Positions 39,149-49,321 of a DNA stretch of 64,000 bases are shown in pieces. This DNA is from Desulfosporosinus sp. Tol-M. Its GTDB lineage: Bacteria; Bacillota; Desulfitobacteriia; Desulfitobacteriales; Desulfitobacteriaceae. Position 1 is the first letter of the stretch. The number at the start of each line of letters is the position of its first letter. The translations under genes and the position numbers were made by a program. The notes under the pieces are model-generated. The model ran no database searches. It was not told the DNA's origin and worked only from the letters and a program-made list of their open reading frames with translations. The stretch is taken from assembly GCA_000770645.1 (NCBI GenBank), contig JQID01000071.1:1-64000 (forward strand), given 5' to 3'.

Positions 39149-40648
39149 CTAACAGCGGATATCCGGGACTAATCCGAATGATAATGCGCGTGTATTTTGT
39201 TCAATTTCTTTTATTTTAACATAGAGTGCCACTTCCAAGCGTTTTTTCTGAAGCTCGCACCCCATTGTGTAAACCTCTGTCAGTTTTTGGGTGAAGGAGA
39301 CGTTAGCCGCATGACACCCCCCGCCGCAAGCAAAGCGTGCCCAACACTCCCGGCAAGACGATTTGGCAGAGACATTTGCGGCGCGAAAGTCCTGAACCAA
39401 CCCAGCCTTGAGTTGATGAGGATTTTTGTCATAGAGTGAACCCATTTTATACTCAACCTGACCAACAAACTGATGACATGGATAAAGATCTCCCTCCGGA
39501 GAAATCGCCACATACTCGTGACCGGCGCCACATCCGGAAAGCCGTTTGATCAAACAGGGTCCCTGATCTAAAGCGACATTAAAATGAAAGAAATTAAAGG
39601 ACTTGTCTTGCGCCCGGCGCGCTACGAGTTCTTCCCCAAGACGATCATACGCTTCTCGAATCTTAAACAGATCCCCTTCCTGGAAAGCATAAGCATCCTT
39701 CGGGCCGGCGACAACCGGTTCTATAGAAATCCGATTGATGCCTAAATCCGCCATGTGCAAAACATCCCGATCAAAATCCAAATTAAAATGCGTATACGTC
39801 CCCCGAACGTAGTAATAAGTCCCTACCGCATAGGGTGAACTTTCCGGTCGTTTAGTTGCAAACTGTTTGATTAGAGGGGTAACTTTAGAGTAACTTCCCC
39901 GCCCATCAGCGTAAGGACGCATACGGTCATGAACTTCCGGGCGGCCATCTAAGCTCAAGACTACACTGATCTCCTCTTGCTCAAGATAAGCTTGAACTTT
40001 CTCATCCAGCAGGATGCCGTTTGTGGTCAGGGTAAATTTGACGGTTTTGTTTTGGTCTGCCGCTGCCTTTCTTCCGTAATTAACCAAGTCCTTAACCAAC
40101 CTGAAGTTAAGGAGCGGTTCCCCCCCGAAAAAATCGACTTCACAATTATTTCGATGACCTGATGACTCTAAAACAAAGTCAATTCCCCTTTTACCCGTCT
40201 CAAAGTCCATCAGCATCCTGTTACCACCAAAGGCTCCGGTCCCTGCAAAACAATATTTGCAGCGCAGATTACAATCATGGGCCACATGTAGGCAAATCGC
40301 TTTGACGATTGGTTTTTCCGGGTAATTCGGAGTCACAGCTTTCGCCTCTCCGGAAAAAAGCGTCCCTTCCCTCCGGAGTTCATCTACTTCAGTAAGGATC
40401 TCGAAAATTTCTTCTTCCCCAAATGCCTGTTTTCCCGCTCGGTTAAGAACCTGGTTGATCCCCTCAAGCGTAATATCCTTCGCCGCCTCCTGTAAATCCT
40501 CGCAAGCCTTTATTAGATCGAATGTTCCCTGATCCAGCAAATGCAAAGAGCCGGAATTGACATCATATGTAATCAATAAATCTCCTTGGCGATAACTATG
40601 AACATTCTTCTTGATGGGATATCCTTGAATATTTAAGTAATTTAACAT
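39149..40648 (-). CDS. scfB: SCIFF peptide thioether maturase (radical SAM/SPASM)
   Basis: HDCNLRCKYCFA, FFGGEPLLNF, SPASM CRECWARFACGGGCHAANV; adjacent SCIFF precursor. Confidence 0.93.
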   Translation of the reverse strand: MLNYLNIQGYPIKKNVHSYRQGDLLITYDVNSGSLHLLDQGTFDLIKACEDLQEAAKDITLEGINQVLNRAGKQAFGEEEIFEILTEVDELRREGTLFSGEAKAVTPNYPEKPIVKAICLHVAHDCNLRCKYCFAGTGAFGGNRMLMDFETGKRGIDFVLESSGHRNNCEVDFFGGEPLLNFRLVKDLVNYGRKAAADQNKTVKFTLTTNGILLDEKVQAYLEQEEISVVLSLDGRPEVHDRMRPYADGRGSYSKVTPLIKQFATKRPESSPYAVGTYYYVRGTYTHFNLDFDRDVLHMADLGINRISIEPVVAGPKDAYAFQEGDLFKIREAYDRLGEELVARRAQDKSFNFFHFNVALDQGPCLIKRLSGCGAGHEYVAISPEGDLYPCHQFVGQVEYKMGSLYDKNPHQLKAGLVQDFRAANVSAKSSCRECWARFACGGGCHAANVSFTQKLTEVYTMGCELQKKRLEVALYVKIKEIEQNTRALSFGLVPDIRC

Positions 40649-40747
40649 CCAAATCCTCGCTTTCTTACAAGATCAAACTTAGAATATCAAAGAAATAGAA
40701 CAGAACCCAACCCTAGCGGGTGGGTTCTGCTATCCTATGTTCGAATT

Positions 40748-40888
40748 TTATTTAACACACACTTGGTTCCCAACCGTGCAGGACGTCTTACAAGCAGATT
40801 GGCAAGAGGTTTGACACTTGCCACACCCTCCGGTCTTCACCTTTGCACTTAGGTTTGCTTTCACTATGGTCTGAATGTGTTTTGCCAT
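40748..40888 (-). CDS. scfA: SCIFF ranthipeptide precursor (46 aa; not in ORF track)
   Basis: MAKHIQTIVKANLSAKVKTGGCGKCQTSCQSACKTSCTVGNQVCVK; six Cys. Confidence 0.95.
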   Translation of the reverse strand: MAKHIQTIVKANLSAKVKTGGCGKCQTSCQSACKTSCTVGNQVCVK

Positions 40889-41114
40889 TCAAGCACCCTC
40901 CTCTCGATACTCAACTCACGTCTAATAATTCATTCTAGATTATAACACAGGGACAAGGAAAAAGGCAAAGCATAACATCGTACCGTTCACCAGCCTTTAG
41001 CCACCTTAAGTAATTGGGAGAAAAACAGATATTAAGATTAATAATTCGCCTAAAATAAATCTTTTCGTAAAAATATTGACGAACTTGCGTGTTTATACAT
41101 ATAATGAGATGTGC

Positions 41115-41285
41115 GAGTTCTAATCTCAGTTAGGTGAGGCTCCTGCATAAACATAGGCCACTGCCCAGAAATGTCGAGAGACGCCAATCGGGTAGAACAG
41201 GTATTACCGGCATAAGGTTTTATCTAAGGTGGCTGAGAAAACTCTACGCTATGCAGTGCTAAAGCTCAACGAGTAGGGAGGTCCA
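41115..41285 (+). ncRNA. M-box (ykoK) magnesium riboswitch
   Basis: TTAGGTGAGGCTCCTGCATAAACATAGGCCACTGCCCAGAAATGTCGAGAGACGCCAATCGGGTAGAACAGG...CAGTGCTAAAGCTC. Confidence 0.92.
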
Positions 41286-41299
41286 TAACGTATGTTTAT

Positions 41300-41336
41300 A
41301 GACCTTCTATTTGAAATAGGGGTCTTTTTATTTTAC
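41300..41336 (+). terminator. Riboswitch expression-platform terminator
   Basis: agaccttctatttgaaataggggtctttttatttta. Confidence 0.8.
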
Positions 41337-41383
41337 CTATTATTATATTCCAGATTTTAGACAAACTTAAAGGAGGTGGTTTT

Positions 41384-41494
41384 ATGGATTCTGGACCTAA
41401 CCCTGATCACACGTGTAAGCATACGACAATTCATACCGGACAGAGTCATTTTGACCGTAGGCGCCAGACTCCGTCGCTCAAAGGAGGGAAGTAA
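41384..41494 (+). CDS. Small 36-aa leader-like ORF
   Basis: MDSGPNPDHTCKHTTIHTGQSHFDRRRQTPSLKGGK*; RBS aaaggaggtgg; stop 1 bp from the next ATG. Confidence 0.5.
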   Translation: MDSGPNPDHTCKHTTIHTGQSHFDRRRQTPSLKGGK

Positions 41495-42793
41495 ATGAAT
41501 GACTTGAAAGTTCTCGGAGAATTTTATTTCAGCCAGTTATCCAATAAACCAATCTGGGATGCCTTGGGACGCCGTATTGGTCGCTTGTATGACCTGGCTA
41601 TCCGCTGGGACAGTGTCTCGCCCCAAGTAACCGGTATTCGCTATGCCAAGGGGATCCTCGCTCTCATTCCCATCTCGTGGGTCGCTTCTTGGGATTCAAC
41701 CGGTCTGCGTCTAAGTACCGCTTTTGATCCCCTACTGACGTGCCCGCTGCATGATGATGAAACGTTTATTGGCAAATGGCTGTTAGATAAACAAATTATT
41801 GACTTAGAAGGCTCCAAGTTGGTGCGCGTGAATGACATTTCCTTGTCCTGGGTATCCCACGATGACCATCAATTTATGGTCTTGGTTGCTGTCGATATCG
41901 GTGCGCGTGGTTTATTCCGCAGGTTGGGCGTTGAGTTTTTACTGAGTCGGATCGAAAATAAATTTGTGGGTTGCCAGTATATCAAACCTTTAGAAAGCCG
42001 AACATCGTCACTGCAGCTTACCAGAGAAAAAGAACAACTGCGTCAACTTCACCCGGCAGACATTGCCGATATTATTGAAGAGATGGACTATAAACAAAGG
42101 GCTAATTTCCTTGATACCCTTGATTCTCAACAGGCCATCGAGGCCTTAACCGAGATGGAATTGGATACCCAGATTGAAATGATAACCCAGATGGATGAGG
42201 ACAGGGCATCCGATATCCTGGAAGAAATGCCCGCAGACCAAGCCGCTGATATTTTAGGCGAGTTGTCCTCCGCCAAGTCTGAAGAACTTCTGCGCTTAAT
42301 GGAATCTGATGATGCTGAAGATGTTCGGGAATTAATGCAGTATGAGGAAGACACCGCCGGTTCCCTTATGACAACCGAATATATCGGTTTACCGTTCTGG
42401 CTTACCACTGAACAAGCCATTGATGAATTAAGACGGCTAGCTCCCGAAGCAGAAACCATTTATTATCTTTATGTGGTTGACGAACACGAAACCCTCGAAG
42501 GGGTTCTTTCTCTGCGCGAGCTGATCATTGCTTCCCCTGAAACTCCTTTAAAAGATATGATGCACACCAAAATCGTGAAGGTATCCCCCTATGACGACCA
42601 CGAAAAAGTGACTGACATCATCCACAAATATGGTTTACTGGCGGTTCCAGTCGTCAATGCTCAAGACCAAGTCTTAGGAATCATCACCGTGGATGACGTT
42701 TTGGAGTTATTAATGCCCGAACGCCCACGGGTGGAAAGTCGCTTAGCTTTGATCGCCCGGCGCCGTCAGGCAAAGGGGGGGCAGAGCGAATGA
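41495..42793 (+). CDS. MgtE_N/CBS-domain protein (magnesium regulatory partner)
   Basis: LHPADIADIIEEMD..., ILEEMPADQAADILGEL, SLMTTEYIGLP, paired CBS-like domains. Confidence 0.9.
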   Translation: MNDLKVLGEFYFSQLSNKPIWDALGRRIGRLYDLAIRWDSVSPQVTGIRYAKGILALIPISWVASWDSTGLRLSTAFDPLLTCPLHDDETFIGKWLLDKQIIDLEGSKLVRVNDISLSWVSHDDHQFMVLVAVDIGARGLFRRLGVEFLLSRIENKFVGCQYIKPLESRTSSLQLTREKEQLRQLHPADIADIIEEMDYKQRANFLDTLDSQQAIEALTEMELDTQIEMITQMDEDRASDILEEMPADQAADILGELSSAKSEELLRLMESDDAEDVRELMQYEEDTAGSLMTTEYIGLPFWLTTEQAIDELRRLAPEAETIYYLYVVDEHETLEGVLSLRELIIASPETPLKDMMHTKIVKVSPYDDHEKVTDIIHKYGLLAVPVVNAQDQVLGIITVDDVLELLMPERPRVESRLALIARRRQAKGGQSE

Positions 42794-44055
42794 ACTTGAA
42801 AGAACGATTCGCCTTGTTCTTAGCCGTGATGGGCCCGGGAATCGTTACGGCTTTTGCTGATAATGATGCCGGCGGAGTGGCTACGTATGCCGCAGCCGGT
42901 GCTAAGTACGGCTATTGCCTCATCTTTATCCTGCTGATCAGCCTTGTGCTTTTAGCTATTGCCCAGGAGATCTCCGCACGCACCGGAGCCGTAACAGGTC
43001 GTGGTCTCTCTGACTTAATCCGGGAACATTACGGTGTGAAGTGGACGTTCTTTGCTATGAGCGTCCTCCTGATTGCCAATTTGGGGACCACCGTTTCCGA
43101 GTTTTCGGGGATTGCGACAAGCTTTGAAATTTTTGGGATCAGCAAGTATATTTCCGTACCGGTAATGGTTGCTCTGATTTGGTGGCTTGTTATTAAGAAG
43201 GATTATGGGAAAATGGAGAAAATCTTCCTGTTCCTCTGCTTGACTTTTTTCAGTTATGTCATTTCTGCAATTATAATCAAACCGCCCTGGTCAGAGGTTT
43301 TGGTCCACTCAATTACCCCTACATTTTCCGGCACCCCAGCTTTTTTACTGATGGCCATCGGGATGATTGGTACAACGATTACTCCCTGGGGACAGTTCTA
43401 TCTTCAATCTTCGGTGGTTGATAAGGGAATTACCACCCAGGATTATCGCTATACGCGCTGGGATGTCCTGATTGGGGTGTTTTTCACCGGCTTCATTGCC
43501 TTCTTTATCATCGTGACCACGGCCGCAACGCTCTACGCTAACAAGATACCCATTGAAACGGCAAAAGATGTTGCCCTCGCCTTAAAACCATTAGCAGGGG
43601 AATATGCCAGTTTACTTTTTAGCTTTGGTTTGCTCGGTGCATCAATGTTGGCTGCATTTGTCCTTCCTTTAAGCACCGCTTACGCCGTCTGTGAAGCATT
43701 CGGCTTTGAACATGGCGTCAGTAAATCATATAAAGAAGCCCCTATGTTCTTTGGGCTTTATACAGTCCTTATCGTTTTGGGAGGTACCATCGTCTTATGG
43801 CCCAATTTATCCTTGTATAACGTCATGTTGACCACTCAAGTCGTTAATGGGATTCTTTTACCCCCCATTCTCATCTTCATGGTCCTAATCGCCAGCAAAA
43901 AAAGCATCATGGGCGAGTATGTGAATAAGAAATTTTTCAATGTCGTCTCCTGGATCTTTACCTTTGTTTTAATTTTTCTGACCATACTTTTACTTGTCTC
44001 CACCTTGTTCCCAGCTTTTTCAGAAAACATTTTAGGATTTTTAGGATTATCGTAA
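42790..44055 (+). CDS. NRAMP-related metal (probably Mg2+) transporter
   Basis: MGPGIVTAFADNDAGGVATYAAAGA (non-canonical TM1) and GTTITPWGQFYLQSSVVDKG; downstream of M-box and MgtE_N/CBS gene. Confidence 0.9.
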   Translation: MNLKERFALFLAVMGPGIVTAFADNDAGGVATYAAAGAKYGYCLIFILLISLVLLAIAQEISARTGAVTGRGLSDLIREHYGVKWTFFAMSVLLIANLGTTVSEFSGIATSFEIFGISKYISVPVMVALIWWLVIKKDYGKMEKIFLFLCLTFFSYVISAIIIKPPWSEVLVHSITPTFSGTPAFLLMAIGMIGTTITPWGQFYLQSSVVDKGITTQDYRYTRWDVLIGVFFTGFIAFFIIVTTAATLYANKIPIETAKDVALALKPLAGEYASLLFSFGLLGASMLAAFVLPLSTAYAVCEAFGFEHGVSKSYKEAPMFFGLYTVLIVLGGTIVLWPNLSLYNVMLTTQVVNGILLPPILIFMVLIASKKSIMGEYVNKKFFNVVSWIFTFVLIFLTILLLVSTLFPAFSENILGFLGLS

Positions 44056-44135
44056 AAAAATAAGAGGAGGATACCGAAGTACCTCCTTATTGCTCATCTT
44101 TGGCACTTTGTGAACTCGTTCAGCAACGATGAACA

Positions 44136-44212
44136 TCGAGGCTTCAGATGGGGACTCTACCCCACCTGAAGTTACGAAGAACCCACCCCCACTTATAGAA
44201 GTGGGGGTCTTG
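44136..44212. repeat. Two consecutive palindromes resembling an IS200/IS605-type end relic
   Basis: cttcagatggggactctaccccacctgaag and acccccacttatagaagtgggggt. Confidence 0.35.
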
Positions 44213-44231
44213 AAAGCCTCTGACATCTGAC

Positions 44232-45107
44232 TTAAAGCGCCCTCGAACCCTCAGAACGCAACTGCCCCCTCTGATTGCTTTTAATAACTTTGTCAATTAT
44301 ACTTATTAGCATCGACCTATCCTGTGGTAGTGTCGCTTTTAGAGGCAAATAATTCGATGGATGATTGCAGCGAAAAATGCAATCAGTAACCTGTAAGTGT
44401 TCAACAAGAGTCTTAATTTCACTTAAGGATTCAAAGGGTGAAAGCAGTTCTAATTCTCCCTTTTGCACCGAACGTATAAGGGGCGCTTCCGGCATGATGA
44501 TTAAAGTTAAACCCGCCAAATAATGGGGATTAATAGCACTGGCTACCTTTGCCGTTTCTATAGCATGTTCCTGAGAATAAGCTTTTCCACCTAAACCAAT
44601 TATTACAGTGCAAGAAAGTAACAAACCGCTTGCCATCACTTTTTGGCCGGCAGCGATCATTTCCTCTGGTGTAACCCCTTTATGCACTGCCTTGAGAATT
44701 CTGGCGCTTCCGCTTTCTACTCCAAGATAGACAATATTTAGACCATGTTCCTTAAGCTCTTTGAGTTCCTCTATGCTTTTTCGCTGAATATCTTTTGGTC
44801 CGCCATAGATTCCTACTCTTTGAAGACGCGAGAAACCCCGATAGAGCTGATCGAGGATCTTTACAAGTATAGACGTTTCTATAGTTAGAGCATCTCCATC
44901 AGCTAGAAAAATTCTTTCTGCATCAGGATAGTACGCCAAAGCAGTTAAAATGATTTCTTCAATTTCTTGCTCAGATTTTATCCGAAAACGCTTATCTTTA
45001 TAAACACTGCAAAAAGTACAAGCATTATGCCGGCAACCTACAGTAAGCTGGAGAATAAGACTTCCCGCTTCACTGGGAGGACGATAAATAGCACCTTCAT
45101 AAAACAA
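44232..45107 (-). CDS. Radical SAM protein
   Basis: LTVGCRHNACTFCSVYKDKRFR (CxxxCxxC), NIVYLGVESGSARIL. Confidence 0.9.
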   Translation of the reverse strand: MFYEGAIYRPPSEAGSLILQLTVGCRHNACTFCSVYKDKRFRIKSEQEIEEIILTALAYYPDAERIFLADGDALTIETSILVKILDQLYRGFSRLQRVGIYGGPKDIQRKSIEELKELKEHGLNIVYLGVESGSARILKAVHKGVTPEEMIAAGQKVMASGLLLSCTVIIGLGGKAYSQEHAIETAKVASAINPHYLAGLTLIIMPEAPLIRSVQKGELELLSPFESLSEIKTLVEHLQVTDCIFRCNHPSNYLPLKATLPQDRSMLISIIDKVIKSNQRGQLRSEGSRAL

Positions 45108-45273
45108 ATGTTATCATTCCTGTCCCTTAGATTTATTATTGCTACCTTATATTTACTACATCTTACATTGTTTTATCCCTTTTGTCATCATTAGTATAGG
45201 TCCTAAAATCAATCGTAAGTATTCTGCGTGGAATCATAAACTATCTATTATTTTTGATTTGGAGGTTTAATTA

Positions 45274-45636
45274 TTGGATCAGCAAGCGGATTCTTCCCAA
45301 GATAGCGAAACCAGCAAAAATCTTATTCCCAATCAGGAGCTCTATATCGCTATGATGCGCCGAGTATGGCTGGATAACTCGTTGATCATAGTCTGTCAGG
45401 ATATTTTTCGGTTTTTAGAAGAAATCACGGCCGACCCGGAAACCAAGCAAAAAACCTTAAACTCTCTTTGTAAGGTACCTGGTTATCGACAAACATTAAG
45501 GCAAGAATGGGACAAGAAGGAGTTCATGTTAGAACGTTTGGCAGATCTCTTAGCTAAGACTCGGCGGCAAATTCGGTTAGAAAGCCTCCTCATTGGGGAG
45601 GAGGCTCCGGTTGTTCCGCAGGATGGACAGGAATGA
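45274..45636 (+). CDS. Conserved hypothetical protein upstream of CoA transferase genes
   Basis: 120-aa ORF with RBS ttggaggttt and TTG start. Confidence 0.5.
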   Translation: MDQQADSSQDSETSKNLIPNQELYIAMMRRVWLDNSLIIVCQDIFRFLEEITADPETKQKTLNSLCKVPGYRQTLRQEWDKKEFMLERLADLLAKTRRQIRLESLLIGEEAPVVPQDGQE

Positions 45637-45655
45637 TATGAAAGGGTAGGTTACT

Positions 45656-46771
45656 ATGTTCAATTTTCATGAAAAGGTAATGTCTGCAGAAGAAGCTGTC
45701 AAGCGTTATATTACACCAGGTACACACATTGCTTTTGGAGGGTTTAATATTTTGCGGCGTCCAATGGCTATAGGACGGGAAATTGTACGCCAGGGGATAG
45801 GGGATTTATTTGTCACCATGAATGGCGGCAGTGCGATTGAAGAAATGTTAGCCGGCGCCGGTTTAATTAAATGGCTTGAAACAACGTATATTGGCTTGGA
45901 GAGCAATATGCCCGTTGCTTACGCTATCCGCAGAGCCGTTGAACGTGGGGAAATAGAACTCATTGAGGATTATTCCAACTGGAGTTTTGCCTTACGGACG
46001 GTGGCTGGGAAATACGGGCTGCCCTTTATGCCTTGTTTAGGGGATCTGGGGAGTGACCTCTTGGCATATGATTCCTTTGGCAAAGCCGGTTTGCGGGGTA
46101 GAGACGAGCATGGTGAATGGATTCATCCCGGCATCCCGCCGAAGAAGTTTGAAGTTATCGATGATCCGTTTGAGGGTTGGGGGCTGAGACCGCGCCGTTT
46201 CCGAAGCGGCGAAGATACCTGCAGTAATATAACCAATTTATACCGGACAAATAAGGATTGGCCAACTGCTTACACAGGAAAACCGGGTGTGAAAGTTGCG
46301 TTAATGCCCCCCGTCTTGCCGGAAGTTTGTGTTCTCCATGCTCAAAGAGCAGCTTATGATGGTACAGTCCGGATGGAAGGACTAGTCGGTCCGGACATTG
46401 ATCAGTCTTTGTGCGGCCGGATACTCATTGTGGAATGTGAACGGATCTGTTCACCGGAAGAACTAAGGGAAAAACCGGAGCTCAATCAAATTCCAGCCCA
46501 TGCCGTACATGCCATTGTCGAGCAGCCCTTTGGCGGTTATCCGACGGCTGTCCCCAATTATTATGATTATGATTACTCTTGGTTTACTGATTATATTAAC
46601 GCCGTTAATCACCAGTCTGACGCTGTGGTTAAGCAGTTCTGGCAAGACCATGTAGCTTCTACTAAAAATGATTGGGATTATTTATTCCAAACCATTGGGA
46701 TAGACAAACTCTTTGCCTTAAGAGCGGATCCCCATTATCATTACAATCCTAACCTGGAGCGGTTTGATTAA
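45656..46771 (+). CDS. CoA transferase subunit A (glutaconate CoA-transferase-like)
   Basis: SAEEAVKRYITPGTHIAFGGFN...RPMAIGREIVRQG. Confidence 0.87.
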   Translation: MFNFHEKVMSAEEAVKRYITPGTHIAFGGFNILRRPMAIGREIVRQGIGDLFVTMNGGSAIEEMLAGAGLIKWLETTYIGLESNMPVAYAIRRAVERGEIELIEDYSNWSFALRTVAGKYGLPFMPCLGDLGSDLLAYDSFGKAGLRGRDEHGEWIHPGIPPKKFEVIDDPFEGWGLRPRRFRSGEDTCSNITNLYRTNKDWPTAYTGKPGVKVALMPPVLPEVCVLHAQRAAYDGTVRMEGLVGPDIDQSLCGRILIVECERICSPEELREKPELNQIPAHAVHAIVEQPFGGYPTAVPNYYDYDYSWFTDYINAVNHQSDAVVKQFWQDHVASTKNDWDYLFQTIGIDKLFALRADPHYHYNPNLERFD

Positions 46772-46780
46772 GATGCAAAA

Positions 46781-47680
46781 TTGAGGGATGAAAATATGCT
46801 AAAAAAACAATTGGCCGAACTATATAAGAACCTAAATACTTTTCCTCATTCTGACGGTCAAGCAGCTAATGACTACACCCACGTAGAATTGTTGGCAGTT
46901 GCCACTGCACGCGAATTATTTGACGGGGTTTTTGCCTTCATCGGGACAGGGTTGCCCCTTTTAGCTGCCGGTTTAGCTCAACATACTCACGCCCCCAATA
47001 TGACGATTATTCTGGAAGCCGGTTCATTAGGATCCAGCATCCAACATTTGCCGGTTTCCGTGGGTGATCCACGCGCGTGTTATATGGCCACAACCCTTTC
47101 CACAACTGCCGACGTCTTTGGCACAATTGCCTGCCGGGGATATTGTTCTCTGGGGGTGCTTGGAGCTGCGGAATGTGACAAATATGGGAATCTTAACTCA
47201 ACCACCATAGGTGGTTATTGGCCCACTGGGGTAGGGTCTGAAGCGAAGGGTCCCCGCCGGACACGTCTAACCGGTAGCGGCGGCGCAAACAGCATCGCAA
47301 ATCTTGCGGATAAGGTAGTTGTAATGATGGTTCACGAAAAACGCCGCTTTCCTGAAAAAGTTGAATATTTGACTTCCTGTGCCGGGGTACGGGGACCAAA
47401 AGGAGAAGGGCGTTTTGACTACGGTATTTTTCGGGGAGGGGAGATGGTTGTCATTAGTGATTTAGGCATTCTGAGACCCAATCCGGAGAGCGGAATCCTG
47501 GAACTTGAACAATACTTTCCTGGCGTTGACCCGCAATTTGTGCAAGAAAACACGGGCTGGCCTTTAGTCATCAATAATGCCCGAGAAATGCCAAGTCCGA
47601 CGATCAAGGAAATAGACATTTTACGCACGGTTGTCGACCCGGATTGTCTTTATCTAGGGCGCAAAAGTAAACGTTCTTAA
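46781..47680 (+). CDS. CoA transferase subunit B
   Basis: TRLTGSGGANSIANLADKVVVMM...VEYLTSCAGVRG. Confidence 0.87.
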   Translation: MRDENMLKKQLAELYKNLNTFPHSDGQAANDYTHVELLAVATARELFDGVFAFIGTGLPLLAAGLAQHTHAPNMTIILEAGSLGSSIQHLPVSVGDPRACYMATTLSTTADVFGTIACRGYCSLGVLGAAECDKYGNLNSTTIGGYWPTGVGSEAKGPRRTRLTGSGGANSIANLADKVVVMMVHEKRRFPEKVEYLTSCAGVRGPKGEGRFDYGIFRGGEMVVISDLGILRPNPESGILELEQYFPGVDPQFVQENTGWPLVINNAREMPSPTIKEIDILRTVVDPDCLYLGRKSKRS

Positions 47681-47763
47681 TTATAACTATTCAAGCTAAC
47701 AAGTCAAATGGGGCCGCAACAAACTTGTTTAAATCTCAATACTTATATTCAACCTATCAGATA

Positions 47764-48084
47764 TTATTTATTATTGCTCTTGAATATCTTCCTATAAATA
47801 TATCTTAGAGAAAGTATTGGACTTCTCAATAGCATTCTTGGGCCAGAATATTTCATGATTACTTTGATCTTTTTTCTCATTTCCGGCTTATAACAATGGA
47901 CCTGACATTTTGAGCATACGGGCTTCTTATCTCCATAAATACATTTGTCAATACGTTGTTCCGCATAATTTAACAGATACAAACAATCCGTGCATAGTTC
48001 ACTTTTCTGGTCATGCATTTTGTTGCAATACATCATAATCATTTTTTGAACTGTTTTTATTTCTAACCGTCTGGAAAAATTCAT
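47764..48084 (-). CDS. Nitrous oxide-stimulated promoter family protein
   Basis: MIMMYCNKMH...CTDCLYLLNYAEQRIDKCIYGDKKPVCSKCQVHCYKPEMRKKIKVIMKYSGPRMLL. Confidence 0.8.
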   Translation of the reverse strand: MNFSRRLEIKTVQKMIMMYCNKMHDQKSELCTDCLYLLNYAEQRIDKCIYGDKKPVCSKCQVHCYKPEMRKKIKVIMKYSGPRMLLRSPILSLRYIYRKIFKSNNK

Positions 48085-48364
48085 ATTACCCCCACATCAT
48101 TGATATATCTTCACCACGCATTTTACTATACATAAGATTTATATTGATCTATAAATGCAAAGATCAGCTACAACGCTAGTGTATTAATTACTATTGCTTG
48201 CTCCATTCTTCTTATCCTGAAGCATTGCTGCCGCTGCAGGATATCTCACATACTGACAAGAACATGCCTTAAAGCAGGCTTCATTTGCCTCATTCCCCCA
48301 CCTTGGCTGCAGGATTTCTTTCCGGCTCCCTACCCTATTTTGCATTCTTAATTTACCGTTTCAC

Positions 48365-49210
48365 TTATTCTTTGGCACGCAAAGTACACAGTACCCCGCT
48401 TTCCAGAATACCCTGCAATACTGCACCTCCAAGTGCCCGGGCCTTATCGGCAATTGTCCAACAGTTTTCCTCCTGCCCGCGCGGATCAACATCCCCGATC
48501 TTAACCTGCTCAGCGATCCATGTATCCGTGCGCAATAAACCTCTTAGCACACCTGTGCATACTGAAAAAACCTCTTCCGGTTGAATCCCGTCATCTATTT
48601 CACCCAAGCTATCGCCTGCAGAAACCTGTTCCCCGATGGTCCGCTTTGCTCTAAAAAATCCAGCCTTAGTCGAATAGAGAACACGCTCCCTTGATATACC
48701 CGCTACTTCTCCCGGAATGCCCGTATTTGGCTGCGCCTCCCCGTTATAGATCAGCCGTCCCAAGTGATGCCCACGGTTTGTTTCCACGACGACATCGACA
48801 TCAACTCCCGCCGTAAAACCGGGTCCTAAACCAAATGTCCTCCGTGCCATGCTCCGTTTTGTCCCCAAGTTACATTTGGCCATGATTGCATCCACCAAGA
48901 CCAACGGACGCAGCCAGGACAAACCCGCCAACTCAGGATCGACCAAAACCGGTATTTCTCCAGCTCGCCAAGCTGCTTCACATTCCTGAGGCTCTTCGAC
49001 CCGGCTCGCCGGAACCCCTTCAACTTGCCAGCGTCCTTCCGGCACGGCCGTCCCAAAACAAACCGGCCAACGAACCATACGGGGCTCAGCTATTTCCGTC
49101 ATCACCACGCGAAACCCTGCTTTTGCCAGCACCCAGCCCACTCCGGAGGCTTGTTCCCCAGCGCCGCGAACTAAAACCACCGGTCCATTCATGGCGAGTC
49201 GGTTTTTCAT
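48365..49210 (-). CDS. yqeB: YqeB-type selenium-dependent molybdenum hydroxylase maturation protein
   Basis: VLVRGAGEQASGVGWVLAKAGFRVVMTEIAEPRMVRWPVCFG; next to a Mo-hydroxylase operon. Confidence 0.85.
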   Translation of the reverse strand: MKNRLAMNGPVVLVRGAGEQASGVGWVLAKAGFRVVMTEIAEPRMVRWPVCFGTAVPEGRWQVEGVPASRVEEPQECEAAWRAGEIPVLVDPELAGLSWLRPLVLVDAIMAKCNLGTKRSMARRTFGLGPGFTAGVDVDVVVETNRGHHLGRLIYNGEAQPNTGIPGEVAGISRERVLYSTKAGFFRAKRTIGEQVSAGDSLGEIDDGIQPEEVFSVCTGVLRGLLRTDTWIAEQVKIGDVDPRGQEENCWTIADKARALGGAVLQGILESGVLCTLRAKE

Positions 49211-49321
49211 CCGCTCGATTCTCCCTTCCTATTTTATACCGGCTAAGCATTGTCTTGCTCATGCAACACCTGCTATAAATATTTGTTGACTAGTTATTGG
49301 TGTTGTGAAAATTCCCCGACC

